A DNA stretch of 64,000 nt from positions 38,442,501-38,506,500 of the forward strand of contig JAKSXM010000007.1 in NCBI GenBank assembly GCA_022575985.1, written 5' to 3'. This DNA comes from Anagrus nilaparvatae (lineage: Eukaryota > Arthropoda > Insecta > Hymenoptera > Mymaridae). Shown here piece by piece: positions 12,446-23,241 of this stretch. The notes beneath the pieces are model-generated. The model worked only from the letters and a program-made list of their open reading frames with translations. It was not told the origin of the DNA and did not search any database. The translations under genes were made by a program, and so were the position numbers. The stretch's first letter is position 1. Each line of letters opens with the position of its first letter.

Positions 12446-12854
12446 CTCTAAGTTCTAATTTGTAAAAATACAGCGAAAATAACAAATTAACAAATTGCAG
12501 TCTGTAAACCTAATAATTTACAAATCAGAATCAGTAAACTTTAAAATTACAAACCGGTAATTGAGTTTATAATTTGTAAATATTAAAATTACAAAGAATT
12601 AGTAAAGTTATAAGTTACAAATCGGTAAACACTAGTGTACTTCGTAAACAGTTTACGAAGTACACTGACGTTTACCGATTTGCATCTTATAACTTTACTA
12701 ATTCTTTGTAATTTTAATATTTACAAATTATAAACTCAATTACCGGTTTGTAATTTTAAAGTTTACTGATTCTGATTTGTAAATTATTAGGTTTACAGAC
12801 TGCAATTTGTTAATTTGTTATTTTTGATGTATTTTTACAAATTAGAACTTAGAG
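12446..12854. repeat. Near-perfect 409-bp palindrome (hairpin)
   Basis: The palindrome is centred at 12650. Bases at equal distance on both sides pair out to 12446 and 12854 with no net indel and, by eye, about seven mismatches in 204 bp per arm. The centre reads TTCGTAAACAGTTTACGAA, so there is essentially no loop. RNA from either strand would fold into a ~200-bp hairpin. No coding content. Confidence 0.9.
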
Positions 12855-13019
12855 TGATTTTCGCTGACCATTTTGATTTTTTGGCTATTTTTAAATAGGA
12901 GCGAAAAAAACAAACAATTTTTCTTATCATATAGAATTTAATGTTCGATATTGATAAAATTAATTAATTTTAAGAGTTTAACGATGATTAAACGAACCAA
13001 GAAATCAATTTTTGATATA

Positions 13020-13260
13020 TTTAACTGAAAACTGACATAGAATTAATCGTCTATTTAGACTGTTCGAAGCACAGTCTATAACCGTGATAAAATGTCGCTT
13101 TTGTTTGCGCTCGAAAAGGTCACAGTAATATCCGATAAGGTTTAATTAATTTATTTATAAGTTAATACCGAGTCAAAGATTATCTGATTAAATTTTGGGC
13201 CAAATCGGACTATAGCCGATATACTACCGGAATTATAGCCGATTTACCAAAATAACACAA
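13020..13260. repeat. Dispersed repeat, copy 1 of 3
   Basis: Shares diverged words with 36715-36890 and 38268-38395, for example ATGTCGCTTTTGTTTGC, GAGTCAAAGAT, GGGCCAAATCGG and CCGGAATTATAGCCGATTT. Non-coding. Confidence 0.6.
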
Positions 13261-13741
13261 AATATCAAATATAAGATATATTAGATGTATTAGGAATCTA
13301 CTGACGAGCCAACCTAATACACCAGGCGGAACACTGTTACGTTCTTATTAGTTCAAAATTAACCAATTTATTGGTTAAATTAATAAAAATATCACATAAG
13401 ATATAAGATATGATAAAATAAAATAGAATATAATACGATAAAATAAAATGACCAATTTTTTAATTACCTCAAAAATTGCATTTTTTGACGAAACAAGGAT
13501 TTTATAGGTCTCAAGAATTTTCTTTAAGCTTTAAATTTCCAAACATTCTTTATTTATATACACTAGATTTAACTGCGCTTCGCGCACAGATTTATGGTAT
13601 AAGTTATTAGAATTTATGAAAACAACAAATTTATGATTATTCAGAGTTAGAATTTAGGAAATTGCAAAAATTTTAAATAATAAACTAACCAAGTTTACAC
13701 TTACATTTGATTCACCGATAACCTCAAAATTTGTATTATAT

Positions 13742-13972
13742 TTGTGTATAATATAATGTTTGTTTACATTTTTGTGAGATCCAATCAGAATAATTTTATT
13801 GCGGTTACACCTAGCAACCATTGCGATGAGCCATTGCTCATCTTTTTTAGGATAGGATTGTGTATAATATAATGTTTGTTTACATTTTTGTGAGAACCAA
13901 TCAGAATAATTTTATTGCGATTACACCTAGCAACCGTTGCGATGAGCAATGTCTTTTTTAGGATAGGATATT
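13742..13972 (+). repeat. Tandem duplication of ~115 bp
   Basis: Two adjacent copies of a unit starting TGTGTATAATATAATGTTTG and ending TTTTTTAGGATAGGAT. The copies differ by a few substitutions and a small deletion. Both contain ACACCTAGCAACC and GTTGCGATGAGC-like words. The function is unknown. Confidence 0.8.
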
Positions 13973-15361
13973 TTAAATTTTTTATCTTAAATTCTATTCT
14001 TTACAGTCAGTAAATCGAATGTTCATTTTCAGCCAAAATGACCAATTTTCAATTTGCTGCCAAAATTATAATTTTTGACAAAATACCAAGCAGTTAATCG
14101 GAACTGAATTTATTCTCTATTTTTATGGACATTTCATTGGAAATAAATGCCCCAAATTTAAATTATTTTCTAACATGATTGGTTTTAATGTTTTTTTAAT
14201 TTTTAAGTCTAGCTTCTTTCCCTATCAAATTTTTGTTGGTCTCTTTTTTTAGTGTAATTTTTACATTTTAAGTCCGTAACCCCCACATTTTTCATGACTC
14301 ATTCTCTTTCCATTATAATTTATAAAGTAAGTACCTTAAGTTGAGAAAATTAAAATTTGCAATAAAATAGTATATTAAGTATCAAGGGCATAAAAGTTTT
14401 GGCACTAGCGTGAGACTAGCTAGATATGTCTTTACGCAAGTGTCTAAAGTCTTTCGCAGGTGATGCTTACAAGAAGTTTTATGTATCACAAAGAAAGATT
14501 TTGTATAGGCTCTAAGTTTTCGAAAAATTTTAAGCTGCCTCTTTATTTCCTCACCAAAAGTGATAATTTAATGTATTTTTATTGTATCTTTGCAAAGTTT
14601 GTTTAAAGTAACTTGTTTTTTGTTTCGATTTTCCATCGACCATTTTGGTTTTAAAAAAATGCAGGCAATAACATATCTTCTAAAACACACAAGAGATGAA
14701 AATTTAATGATTTTTCATAAACATGTCTCACGTAGTTTATAAAAAACGAATAATATGAACTAATATTTACTGGAGATTAAGATAATTAAAAAACAACTGA
14801 TTCCAAATAATGCCTAGGTTCCCAATTAATTAAGAAAGAAATAAGCAACTGAAAATTTTTAAGGTTAGCACGCGTTCTTACGGAAGTTAAAATTGTTTTA
14901 CTTTGTACTAATTCATAACGAGTCTTTTTAGATAAAATTGTACACACGTGTTATTTAACAAAAATAGAAAAATTTCCGAGAAAAAAATACAATAGTTGCC
15001 GATCGAATGTAATTAAAAAATTTTTTTAACACCGCACTCATTTTATAAGAAAATGCATTATTATTCATAATAACTTCTAAATATTCACATATCTATAAAA
15101 TAAATAATAAAATTTAATTAATTAGTTATGCCTCCTAAATTATAAGGACCTAAAACCGTGGGCCACCTTAAATATACCTTTTTTTATGTTATTTACAATT
15201 CTGATAAGTAACGTGCTAATTTGTTTTTCTGGCAAACTCTGACCCGCAATTTTTACTTTCCCGTTGATTTTATCGTAATTTTGACTCAAGATTCTGAAAA
15301 TAGAGACTTTTTTTACAAAGGGGTACTTTTTTAGAAATATACGGTAAAACATGATATTTTA
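13973..15361. other. No gene seen
   Basis: AT-rich intronic sequence without recognisable coding, structural RNA or repeat partner. The frame at 15140-15352 on the minus strand is probably chance. Confidence 0.4.
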
Positions 15362-16182
15362 ATAAATAGATTGAGCTCATACGGAATTAAGGGTCTAGCT
15401 TTATATTTAATTAAAAGTTATTTGAATGGCAGAGTGCAATCTGTTAGACTCAATAATATAAGTAGTAGAAATTGCAAAGTTACAATAGGTGTACTCCAAG
15501 GAACAATTCTTTGACCGCTTTTCTTCATATTATATATTAATGAACTATTAAAGTTGTTGTCACAGAATCTAATATCATATGCAGATGATACTGTAATATT
15601 ATACTCGGGAAATAGCTGGGATGAAGTGCAAAATAAAATAAATAACAGCTTGGATATAGTTGGTGACTGGTTAGCCAATAACCAGCTATCCCTTAATGTT
15701 AGTAAATCGGTTTATATGGCTTTTTCTTCCAGTAAAAAAAATATCCCAGATAGTATAAATATTAAAATTAATGGCAGGATACTTAGTTCAGTACATAAAT
15801 ATAAATATCTTGACCTTGTTTTTGACTCTAATATGAAATGGGAAAAATACTTAAAAAATACTACAAATAGATTAAGGTACCTGTTGTTTGTTATTAATAA
15901 GTTAAAATACCAGTTGTTACCATCTTCGCTGATTTCAATTTATTATGCAATATTTCATATTGTTACAAATTATGGAATTGTTGCTTGGGGGGGAACCTTT
16001 AAAAAATATCTAAATAGCATAAGTAACTTACAAAAAAGATTGTGTAAAATAAACAATAAATATAGAGATAAGAAAATTATTAATATTCATGAAACTTATA
16101 TTATTAGTTCTGTAACTTACTATTATAAGAAATTAACATCAATACATGTTGATAGTACTTCTATCACTAGGAATAAGTCATA
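15362..16182 (+). pseudogene. Non-LTR retrotransposon reverse transcriptase fragment
   Basis: The translated frame shows the second half of a non-LTR reverse transcriptase: a GVLQGTIL block near 15490, LLFFILYINEL-like sequence, the catalytic SYADDT motif near 15580, then NQLSLNVSKS and a thumb region with YGIVAWGG. The longest open frame is 15554-16183 (209 residues, non-ATG start). The frame is cut upstream by a TGA near 15513, where the motif would normally have Gly-Pro. The N-terminal fingers, endonuclease and ORF1 are missing. It is jockey/CR1-like by motif. It lies on the opposite strand to the proposed host gene, in its large intron. Confidence 0.8.
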
Positions 16183-16254
16183 ATAATCCTATATATATTA
16201 AAATGAAATAATTGAAAAAATTGACTATTTTTGATTTTATTGGACACGCATTTA

Positions 16255-16610
16255 TGAAGAATTGTACGGGCGAAAATACATAAAAGTAGTTTTAAAGTAA
16301 TCTTTAAAGAAATATCTCCATAGCCTTTTTTAATTTTTAAGAAATATTTAAATGATTTCGAGAAATCAATATCAGAAGTTAGTGGTCGAAAACGCAAAAA
16401 AATTTCATTTTTTTTTCACTAAAACTGATTTTTCACAGGATCTAAGAGGTTTTTTTGAGACGAGCTTTAGTGCAAATTATTCCTTGGAAAAAATCCTATC
16501 GATTTGACGTTTTTGTTTTTAATTTGAGCTCACGGTTCAGAGTTACAACTGTTTGAAGCTAGGAGTCTAATTTTTTGAATTTTTTATTTTTTCATATTTA
16601 GGACAGCTGA
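16255..16610 (+). repeat. Dispersed repeat leading into satellite family; Pao target
   Basis: 16260-16560 matches 42490-42805 in direct orientation (shared GAAGTTAGTGGT, CCTTGGAAAAAATCCTATCG, TTCAGAGTTA). At both loci it is followed by the word GGACAGC(T/C)GA(T/C)ATC. Here that word is split by the Pao insertion at 16610/16611. Confidence 0.75.
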
Positions 16611-16813
16611 TGTAGTGTAAATGTGTGTATTATATGGTATGTATGTGTAGGAGTACTCCCTCTTTTTTTGTATATATTCTCCCTTTTATGAGTTAGTGTT
16701 CGTTGAGACGCCGAGCTACAAGCGTCGTTACAATAAACTATTGTTATTCACATATCTTGTCTTTTTAATAAGTCCACCATATCCATCACCATAACATCCA
16801 TTATTTATCAACA
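16611..16813 (+). repeat. 5' LTR of BEL/Pao element
   Basis: 203 bp, TGTAGTGTAA...TTATCAACA. It contains an AATAAA polyadenylation signal at 16732-16737. A TGG at 16818-16820, four bases after the LTR, could begin the primer-binding site; the tRNA is not identified. Confidence 0.9.
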
Positions 16814-17291
16814 TTTTTGGCATCCCTGGAATTAAAAACCTACAAGTGTAAAAAAAAAAAAATCCTTTTTTTTACAAAAAAGAAAAAATTTTGAAGTGTA
16901 ACCATGTGACAGCATTAACTTTTTGTGAAAAACGTGATGTGATGCCGCTCTTTTGCATTTATATACAAGAACGGCGAATATAATTATTCAGTTCTAATAA
17001 AAGTGACTATGCATTTTTAAAAAAGAAATTAGTGAAATTTGCTTCACATTCTTTATTTTGCTTTGCTAAAAATTATATTAAGAAAGAAAAGGTGTGGAAA
17101 AATTTTAGGAGCACGTGATAAATTAAAAATTTATTATTTTATTAAAGTTGATTTTTTTTAAATGAAAGCGGACATACAGACTGTTTAAATTCAAATAAAT
17201 TACATATATGGATTTCAGTACTACATTTTTCAAAATTGTGCTAAATTTTTGTGCAAAAAAATTTTTTTTAAAGTTTTATTGGTGATGGAAG

Positions 17292-19450
17292 GTGAACCAT
17301 TTTTGGCTTGATTGGGATACAAAGTTACCTGATTCTTTGCGAGATGAGTTCAAAAGTTGGTATGATAGTATTCATACAGTTAAAACTATTAGAATTACAA
17401 GATGGTTAAAGTATGTCTCAGGTGCAAAGTATGAAATTTACGGGTTCGCAGACGCGTCAGATAAAGCTTATGGCGCTTGCACATATTTAAAAGTAACACT
17501 TCGTGGAAAAAGTACTGTTCATCTACTCCAAGCTAAATCAAAAGTCGCGCCATTAAAGCCAATTTTGACAATTCCTAAGTTAGAATTAAATGCAGCGCAT
17601 TTATTAACAAAATTAACTATAAAAGTACTTAGAGCATTAAAATTAGATGAAGTAAAGATATATTTATTCTCAGACTCAACTGATGTGATATGTTGGTTAA
17701 AAGAGCATCCTTCAAAATGGGAAAGATTTGTAAAACACAGATGCTCAGAAATTCATACTTTGCTCCCTGAGGCCTACTGGAGCCATGTAAGGTCCGCTGA
17801 TAATCCTGCTGATTGTGTGTCCAGGGGTTTACCTCCTGATCAGTTACATACCTTTTCTCTTTGGTGGGGAGGGGGAGTAATGGTTAATGATCCAATAGAT
17901 CTTCAAAATAGCATCTTGAGCAAATCAATAAATTTAGCCAATATTGATTGTCAGGTTTCTTCTACAAAACAAACTCCTAAAGTAATTATTTGGGATTTGA
18001 TTGACAAATATTCTGAATTAAATAAGCTACTGAGAGTCACATCTTATGTAATTAGATTTATAGATAAAATTTCTATTAAAGTAAAAGATAAATTTAAGCA
18101 AAAATCTAATTTATTAAGCAACTCTTGGTTTTCAGTAAAATACTATTTAGGGTTCTGCAAATTAGTTTCAATACCTGAATTAGTAAGGGCTAGAATGATT
18201 TGGACTTATTTAGTTCAAAGAAGTTACTTTTGTAAAGACATTAAATTACTAATGAATAACTATAAACCTGATGATTTAAACTTACGTCGTTTAGATCCAT
18301 TTTTTTATCAGAACTTACTTCGATTAGGTGGTCGTATTCACTTATCAATACTAGACTATGACCAAAAACATCCTTGGATCTTGCCAAGCAAATGTTCTTT
18401 TTCAAAACTTTTAGTTGTTTTTTGTCATAGTAAAACCCTACACGGTGGTGTACGTCTAACACTTTCAACATTAAGGCAAGAATTCTGGGTTATAAAAGCT
18501 AGAAATTTAGTTAGAAGTCGAATTCATAAATGCAATACATGTATTCGATATGGAACAAACAAGTTAAATAAAAAAATGGGCATACTTCCTTCATGTAGAG
18601 TAACTCGACCTGATAAGCCTTTTAGATTAAGTGGTGTAGATTATGCGGGTCCCTTTGATACCCTAAGATTTAGAGGTCGTGGAGCTCAAAAAACGCTATA
18701 CAAGTCGTACATAGCTGTTTCTGTGTGTATAAACACCAAAGCAGTCTATTTAGAATTGGTCACAGGTTATTCTAGCCAAGATTTCATTGCTGCCTTCCGA
18801 AGGTTCACGTCAACTAGAGGACAATGTTCTGAGTTGTTCAGTGACCAGGGAACTACCTTTGTTGGAGCTGACAGGATCCTCAAGGAAATGTATGTCGAAT
18901 CATCGGAGTACATACATGAACTTGTGGGCTCTTTAGCAAATGAAGGTATTACCTGGAAATTTAACTCCCCAGGAGCCCCTCATTTTGGCGGAATCTGGGA
19001 AGCAGCGGTGAAATCTGTTAAACATCATATTCGTAGGGTAGTGGGAAATAGAAAATTGACATTTGAAGAGTTTTATACCCTTATCAAACAAATTGAAGCT
19101 TGTCTAAACTCAAGACCTCTTGTCCCACTAACTAATGACCCTTCAGATAATAATTTCTTATCACCATCTTTACTGTTAACGCAATCGCAATAGTACATCC
19201 TCCCTGAACCAAACTATCTCAATCAAAAAATTCCACCAGTCCAAAGATATAAGTTAATACAACAAATGCTCCAGGATTGGTGGCGTTGTTAGTCGGGCGA
19301 GTATTTACAATCATTACAAGAGCGCCACAAGTGGACGCAAAAGCAAAAGAATGTAGAAGTTGGTGACGTGGTATTGATCTCTGATGAGACAATGCCACCT
19401 TCTAAATGGCCTTTAGGGTATGAACTCATTATACGGATTGTATGAAAAAT
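17292..19450 (+). pseudogene. BEL/Pao pol remnant: RNase H and integrase, with stop codons
   Basis: The open frame 17292-19193 (633 codons; it begins at GTG after an in-frame stop at 17283, so it is not a native start) encodes Pao-type RNase H (YGFADASDKAYGACTYL near residues 50-67; a D-rich LFSDST block). An HHCC zinc-binding domain follows (HSKTLHGG ... CNTCIRYG). Next comes an integrase core with D450 (GVDYAGPF), D518 (SDQGTTF) and E570 (GGIWEAAVK). Homologous sequence continues past the TAG at 19191 for about 85 codons (ILPEPNYLNQKIPPVQRYK; KNVEVGDVVLISDE), with a second in-frame TAG near 19289 and a frame loss near 19420. The family normally also has gag, protease and RT, all missing here. 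Confidence 0.9.
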
Positions 19451-20156
19451 GCTACTTAGAATGATTTCTAATTTTGCAAGATGCTTTATTACAGTATTCA
19501 AAAGAATAAATCATTTTAATATTCAGAATTTTTAAAGTGTATTTGCTTCCTACTAAGTTGTGGTGGATCTCAAGACGGGATCAACCGAGCTAAAACGTCC
19601 AATACATAAATTAATAATGTTAAACACATTAAATAATGAACAAAATGAAAATCTATAAATTTATGTATTTGTCTTAATTTATATTAATTATGTATTATGT
19701 TTAAAATTGTCTAAATTCAAAAGTTTAAATAACACTAAAAATTTATTAATTTCTTATTGAAATGTATAATTTTTATTTTTTTTTATTAATTTTTTATTTT
19801 TAAATACATATATTGTAACTTGAATGTATAAATTATTAGTTAAATTTATTAAAACAAAGCGTAGTGTTATTTATTAAAACTCAAGTATAAAATTACTATT
19901 TTATGTTATGAATATTATGTTATTAAATTATTTTTTAAGTTAATATAAATTAGTTATTTTAAAAAATGAATTTTAAGAATTTTTTTTCGCCAGTAGGCAT
20001 TGTAATTAAAATGTCTAAATTTTTAAATTATTTTTTTTATTTTATGTAGCCATTTGGCATCTTGTAAAAATTTTCAAGTCAAATTTCGAAGTTTCATTTA
20101 CCACAATTATTTTTTTTGCATATTATATCATTATTTACAATTTTATAAGTAAAATT

Positions 20157-20171
20157 GTGGTGGGTGGAAAA
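20157..20171 (+). promoter_or_regulatory. Polypurine tract of the Pao element
   Basis: GTGGTGGGTGGAAAA lies immediately before the 3' LTR, the expected position for the plus-strand primer. Confidence 0.75.
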
Positions 20172-20373
20172 TGTAGTGTAAATGTGTGTATTATATGGTA
20201 TGTATGTGTAGGAGTACTGCCTCCATTTTGTATACATTCTCCCTTTTATGAGTTAGTGTTCGTTGAGACGCCGAGCTACAAGCGTCGTTACAATAAACTA
20301 TTGTTATTCACATATCTTTTCTTTTTAATAAGTCCACCATATCCATCACCATAACATCCATTATTTATCAACA
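20172..20373 (+). repeat. 3' LTR of BEL/Pao element
   Basis: 202 bp, matching 16611-16813 except for about six positions, and followed by the duplicated target GCTGA. Confidence 0.9.
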
Positions 20374-20454
20374 GCTGATATCCATTTTTTATATGATATT
20401 TATTCAATTATATTTATATTTATTAATTTTTTCTACAATTTCAACTAAAATAAA

Positions 20455-22250
20455 AAAAAAATTTTAATGCTACCATTGCATAAAAATATATAAAACTACA
20501 AAAATATTTCAATGCCATCATTGCATAAAAATGTATGAAATTCCAACTTTTCTATAAAACAGGAGACTATTAGAAAAAAATTTATAATGGCGTGTAGTTT
20601 CTGCTAAAGTCAATAAGAAAAGTTCAATGTTATCATTGCATAAAAAAATTTAAAAATACAATTTTCATATAAGACAAGACAAATACAAAAAAAATTTTTA
20701 ATGCATGCAATCATTGTATAAAAATTTTTGAAATTACAAAAATATTTCAATGCAATCATTGCATAAAATATTTGAAATCCCAAATTTTGTATAAAACACG
20801 AAACTATTCAAAAAAATTTAGAATGGCGTATAGTTTCTGCTAAATTCAATAAAAATATTTCAATGCAATCATTGCATAAAAATATTTGAAATGCCAACTT
20901 TTATATAAAACAGGACACTATTAGAAAAAATTTAGAATGGTGTACAGTTTCTGCTAAAGTCAATTTTTATGCAATCGTTGCATAAAAATATTTGAAATCC
21001 CAACTTTTGTATAAAACACGAAACTATTCAAAAAAATTTAGAATGGCTTATAGTTTCTGCTAAAATCAATAATAATATTTTAATGCAAACATTACATAAA
21101 AATATTTGAAATTACAACTTTTGTATAAAACAGGACACTATTAGAGAAAAATGTAGAATGACGTATAGTTTCTGCCAAAGTCAATAAAAATATTTGAATG
21201 TTAACATTGCATAAAAATATTTGAAATCCCAATTTTCATATATGACAGAGCATTATTTAAAAAAATTTAGAATGGAGTACAGTTTCTGCTAAAGTCAATA
21301 ATAATATTTCAATGCAATCATTGCATAAAAACATTTGAAATTACAACTTTTGTATAAAACAGGACACTATTAGAAAAAAATGTAGAATGACGTATAGTTT
21401 CTGCCAAACTCAATAAAAAAATTTCAATGCTAACATTGTATAAAAATATTTGAAATCCCAATTTTTACATATGACAAAGCATTATTAAAAAAATTTTAGA
21501 ATGGAGTACAGTTTCTGCTAAAGTCAATAATAATATTTCAATGCAATCATTGCATAAAAACATTTGAAATTCCAACTTTTGTATAAAACAGGGCATTATT
21601 AAAAAAAAATGTATAATGACGTACAGTTTCTGCTAAAGTCAATAAGAATATTTCAATGCAATAATTGCATACAAATATTTGAAATTTCAAAATTTCGATA
21701 CAGCAGAACTCCAAACTGAAAACATTTAAACGGTACAATATAATAATATTTCAATTCTATCATAGCATTAAAATATTTATAATTACAACATTTATATAAA
21801 ACATTACACTATTATAGAAAAATATATATTTCATATAAATATATATTATAATATAATTTACAGTAAATTATTGCATAAAAACATTTGAAATAATAACATT
21901 TCTATAAAACTGGATACGATTCGAAAATATTTTAGCGGTGTATATTCTGCTAAATTTAATACTAATATTTCAATACTATCTTTGCATAAAGATATTTGAA
22001 ATTACAACATTTCTATAAAACAAGACAATATTCAAAAACATGTAATTGGGGTATATTCTGATAAAATCAATACTAATATTTAAATGCTATAATTGCATAA
22101 AAATATTGAAATTAAAACTGTTCTATAAAACAGAACAATATTCAAAAACATGTAATTTGGGTATATTCTGCTAAAATCAATACTAACATTTCAATGCTAT
22201 CATTGCATAAAAACATTGAAATTACAAATTTACTATAAAACAGGCTACTG
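20455..22250 (+). repeat. Satellite-like tandem array, ~115-bp monomer
   Basis: About 16 diverged units. Each carries ATGCAATCATTGCATAAAA, a GAAATTACAACTTTT-like word, CTATAAAACAGGACACTATT, and TTTCTGCTAAAGTCAATA. ATGCAAT-C-ATTGCAT in the monomer is itself a 7-bp-arm palindrome. Frames inside (for example 21547-21738) are chance. Confidence 0.9.
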
Positions 22251-22610
22251 CTATTTGAAATACCCTGCCAACCAGCTGGCACTAAGGTTCCTCAGTAAAA
22301 GGATATCCGCTGTCCTATTTATGAAAAAACCAAATATTATACAAATCTCTCTCTATAGTAAAATTTATATTGGCCGTCTACATTATGAAATAAAATCAAA
22401 TTTTTCAATCTATATTATTGGCTGTTTTATATACAAAAAAACCCAAAAAATTTCACTATAGAGGAAAATGGATATCATATGTCTTTTTTATTAACAAACA
22501 AAAATTATGAAAGATTCATTATATAGTAAAATTCATATTTATTGTCTACAATATCAGTTGTGATGAATATGAAAATATAAAATATTTATATATTAATTAT
22601 CTACAATATG
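22251..22610 (+). repeat. Partial copy of the CCCTGCCAAC repeat plus AT-rich sequence
   Basis: ACCCTGCCAACCAGCTGGCA near 22260 repeats at 22615 and 28744. The remainder resembles diverged units of the ~160-bp family (TATTGGCTGTTTTATATAC). Confidence 0.5.
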
Positions 22611-23236
22611 AAATACCCTGCCAACTAGCTGGCACTAAGGTTCCTCAAACGATGAGCTTAATAATTCATTATGCCACAGATATCACCAATTACAAGCATG
22701 CAATCATACATACATTTCTATTAACTTTTAAAAGTTTTTTTTATTGATCAAAAATTTTGGAACTAATTTTCAAAAAATTAATTATCAGATTCGAGATATC
22801 GAGTAAAAACCATATTTTCAAATATAAGTACTTTCATGGAACTAAATGAAGTAATACAACTCAACAAAAATATATTGCAGTTTTTTTAATTTTTTTGTTA
22901 TTTTAATGTTCAGAAAATAATTTTGAAAAAATTTGGTATCAGATCCAAAAAATTACTATAAACAAACTTTCTAAAACTAGTATTCTCATAGAAATAAATT
23001 ACGTACTACTTCCAAAAAGAAAAAAAATTTGGGGTTTTTTGTATTTTTTTGACAAAAATGTTGGGAAAAAAATTTTCAAAAAATTAATGATCAGATTCGA
23101 GATATCGAGTAAAAATCGTACTTTCAAATATAAGTACTTTCATGGAAATAAATTAGATATTACATCCAAATTAAAAAAAAAAAGTAGTTTTAGATTTTTT
23201 GATGAAAAAATTTTTGAAAAAAAAATTAGGTCTTAA
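22611..23236 (+). repeat. Dispersed repeat, copy 1 (others at 28740 and 40200)
   Basis: Shares long stretches with 28740-29283 in direct orientation (CACTAAGGTTCCTCA-type start, TTACAAGCATGCAATCATAC, GATATCGAGTAAAAA). A diverged reverse-complement copy lies at ~40200-40600. It contains internal sub-repeats built on GAGATATCGAGTAAAAA. Non-coding. Confidence 0.75.
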
Positions 23237-23241
23237 TTCTA

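Larger units (their letters stand above)
16611..20373 (+). mobile_element. BEL/Pao LTR retrotransposon, internally deleted
   Basis: A complete insertion: LTRs at 16611-16813 and 20172-20373, both TG...CA and about 97% identical by eye, flanked by the 5-bp duplication GCTGA (16606-16610 and 20374-20378). Joining the flanks restores the host repeat word GGACAGCTGATATCC. The internal region is only ~3.36 kb: gag, protease and reverse transcriptase are absent and the coding remnant starts at RNase H. The copy is therefore defective but recent. Confidence 0.93.

Noticed and set aside
22216..22461. 81-codon ORF with hydrophobic residues
   Set aside because: Crosses the junction between the satellite array and another repeat, so it cannot be a conserved gene.
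22255..22640. GCCAACCAGCTGGC hairpin followed by CTAA as a Helitron 3' end
   Set aside because: The hairpin directly abuts CTAA, the next bases are GG rather than T, and no 5' TC end was found; the word simply recurs in a dispersed repeat.
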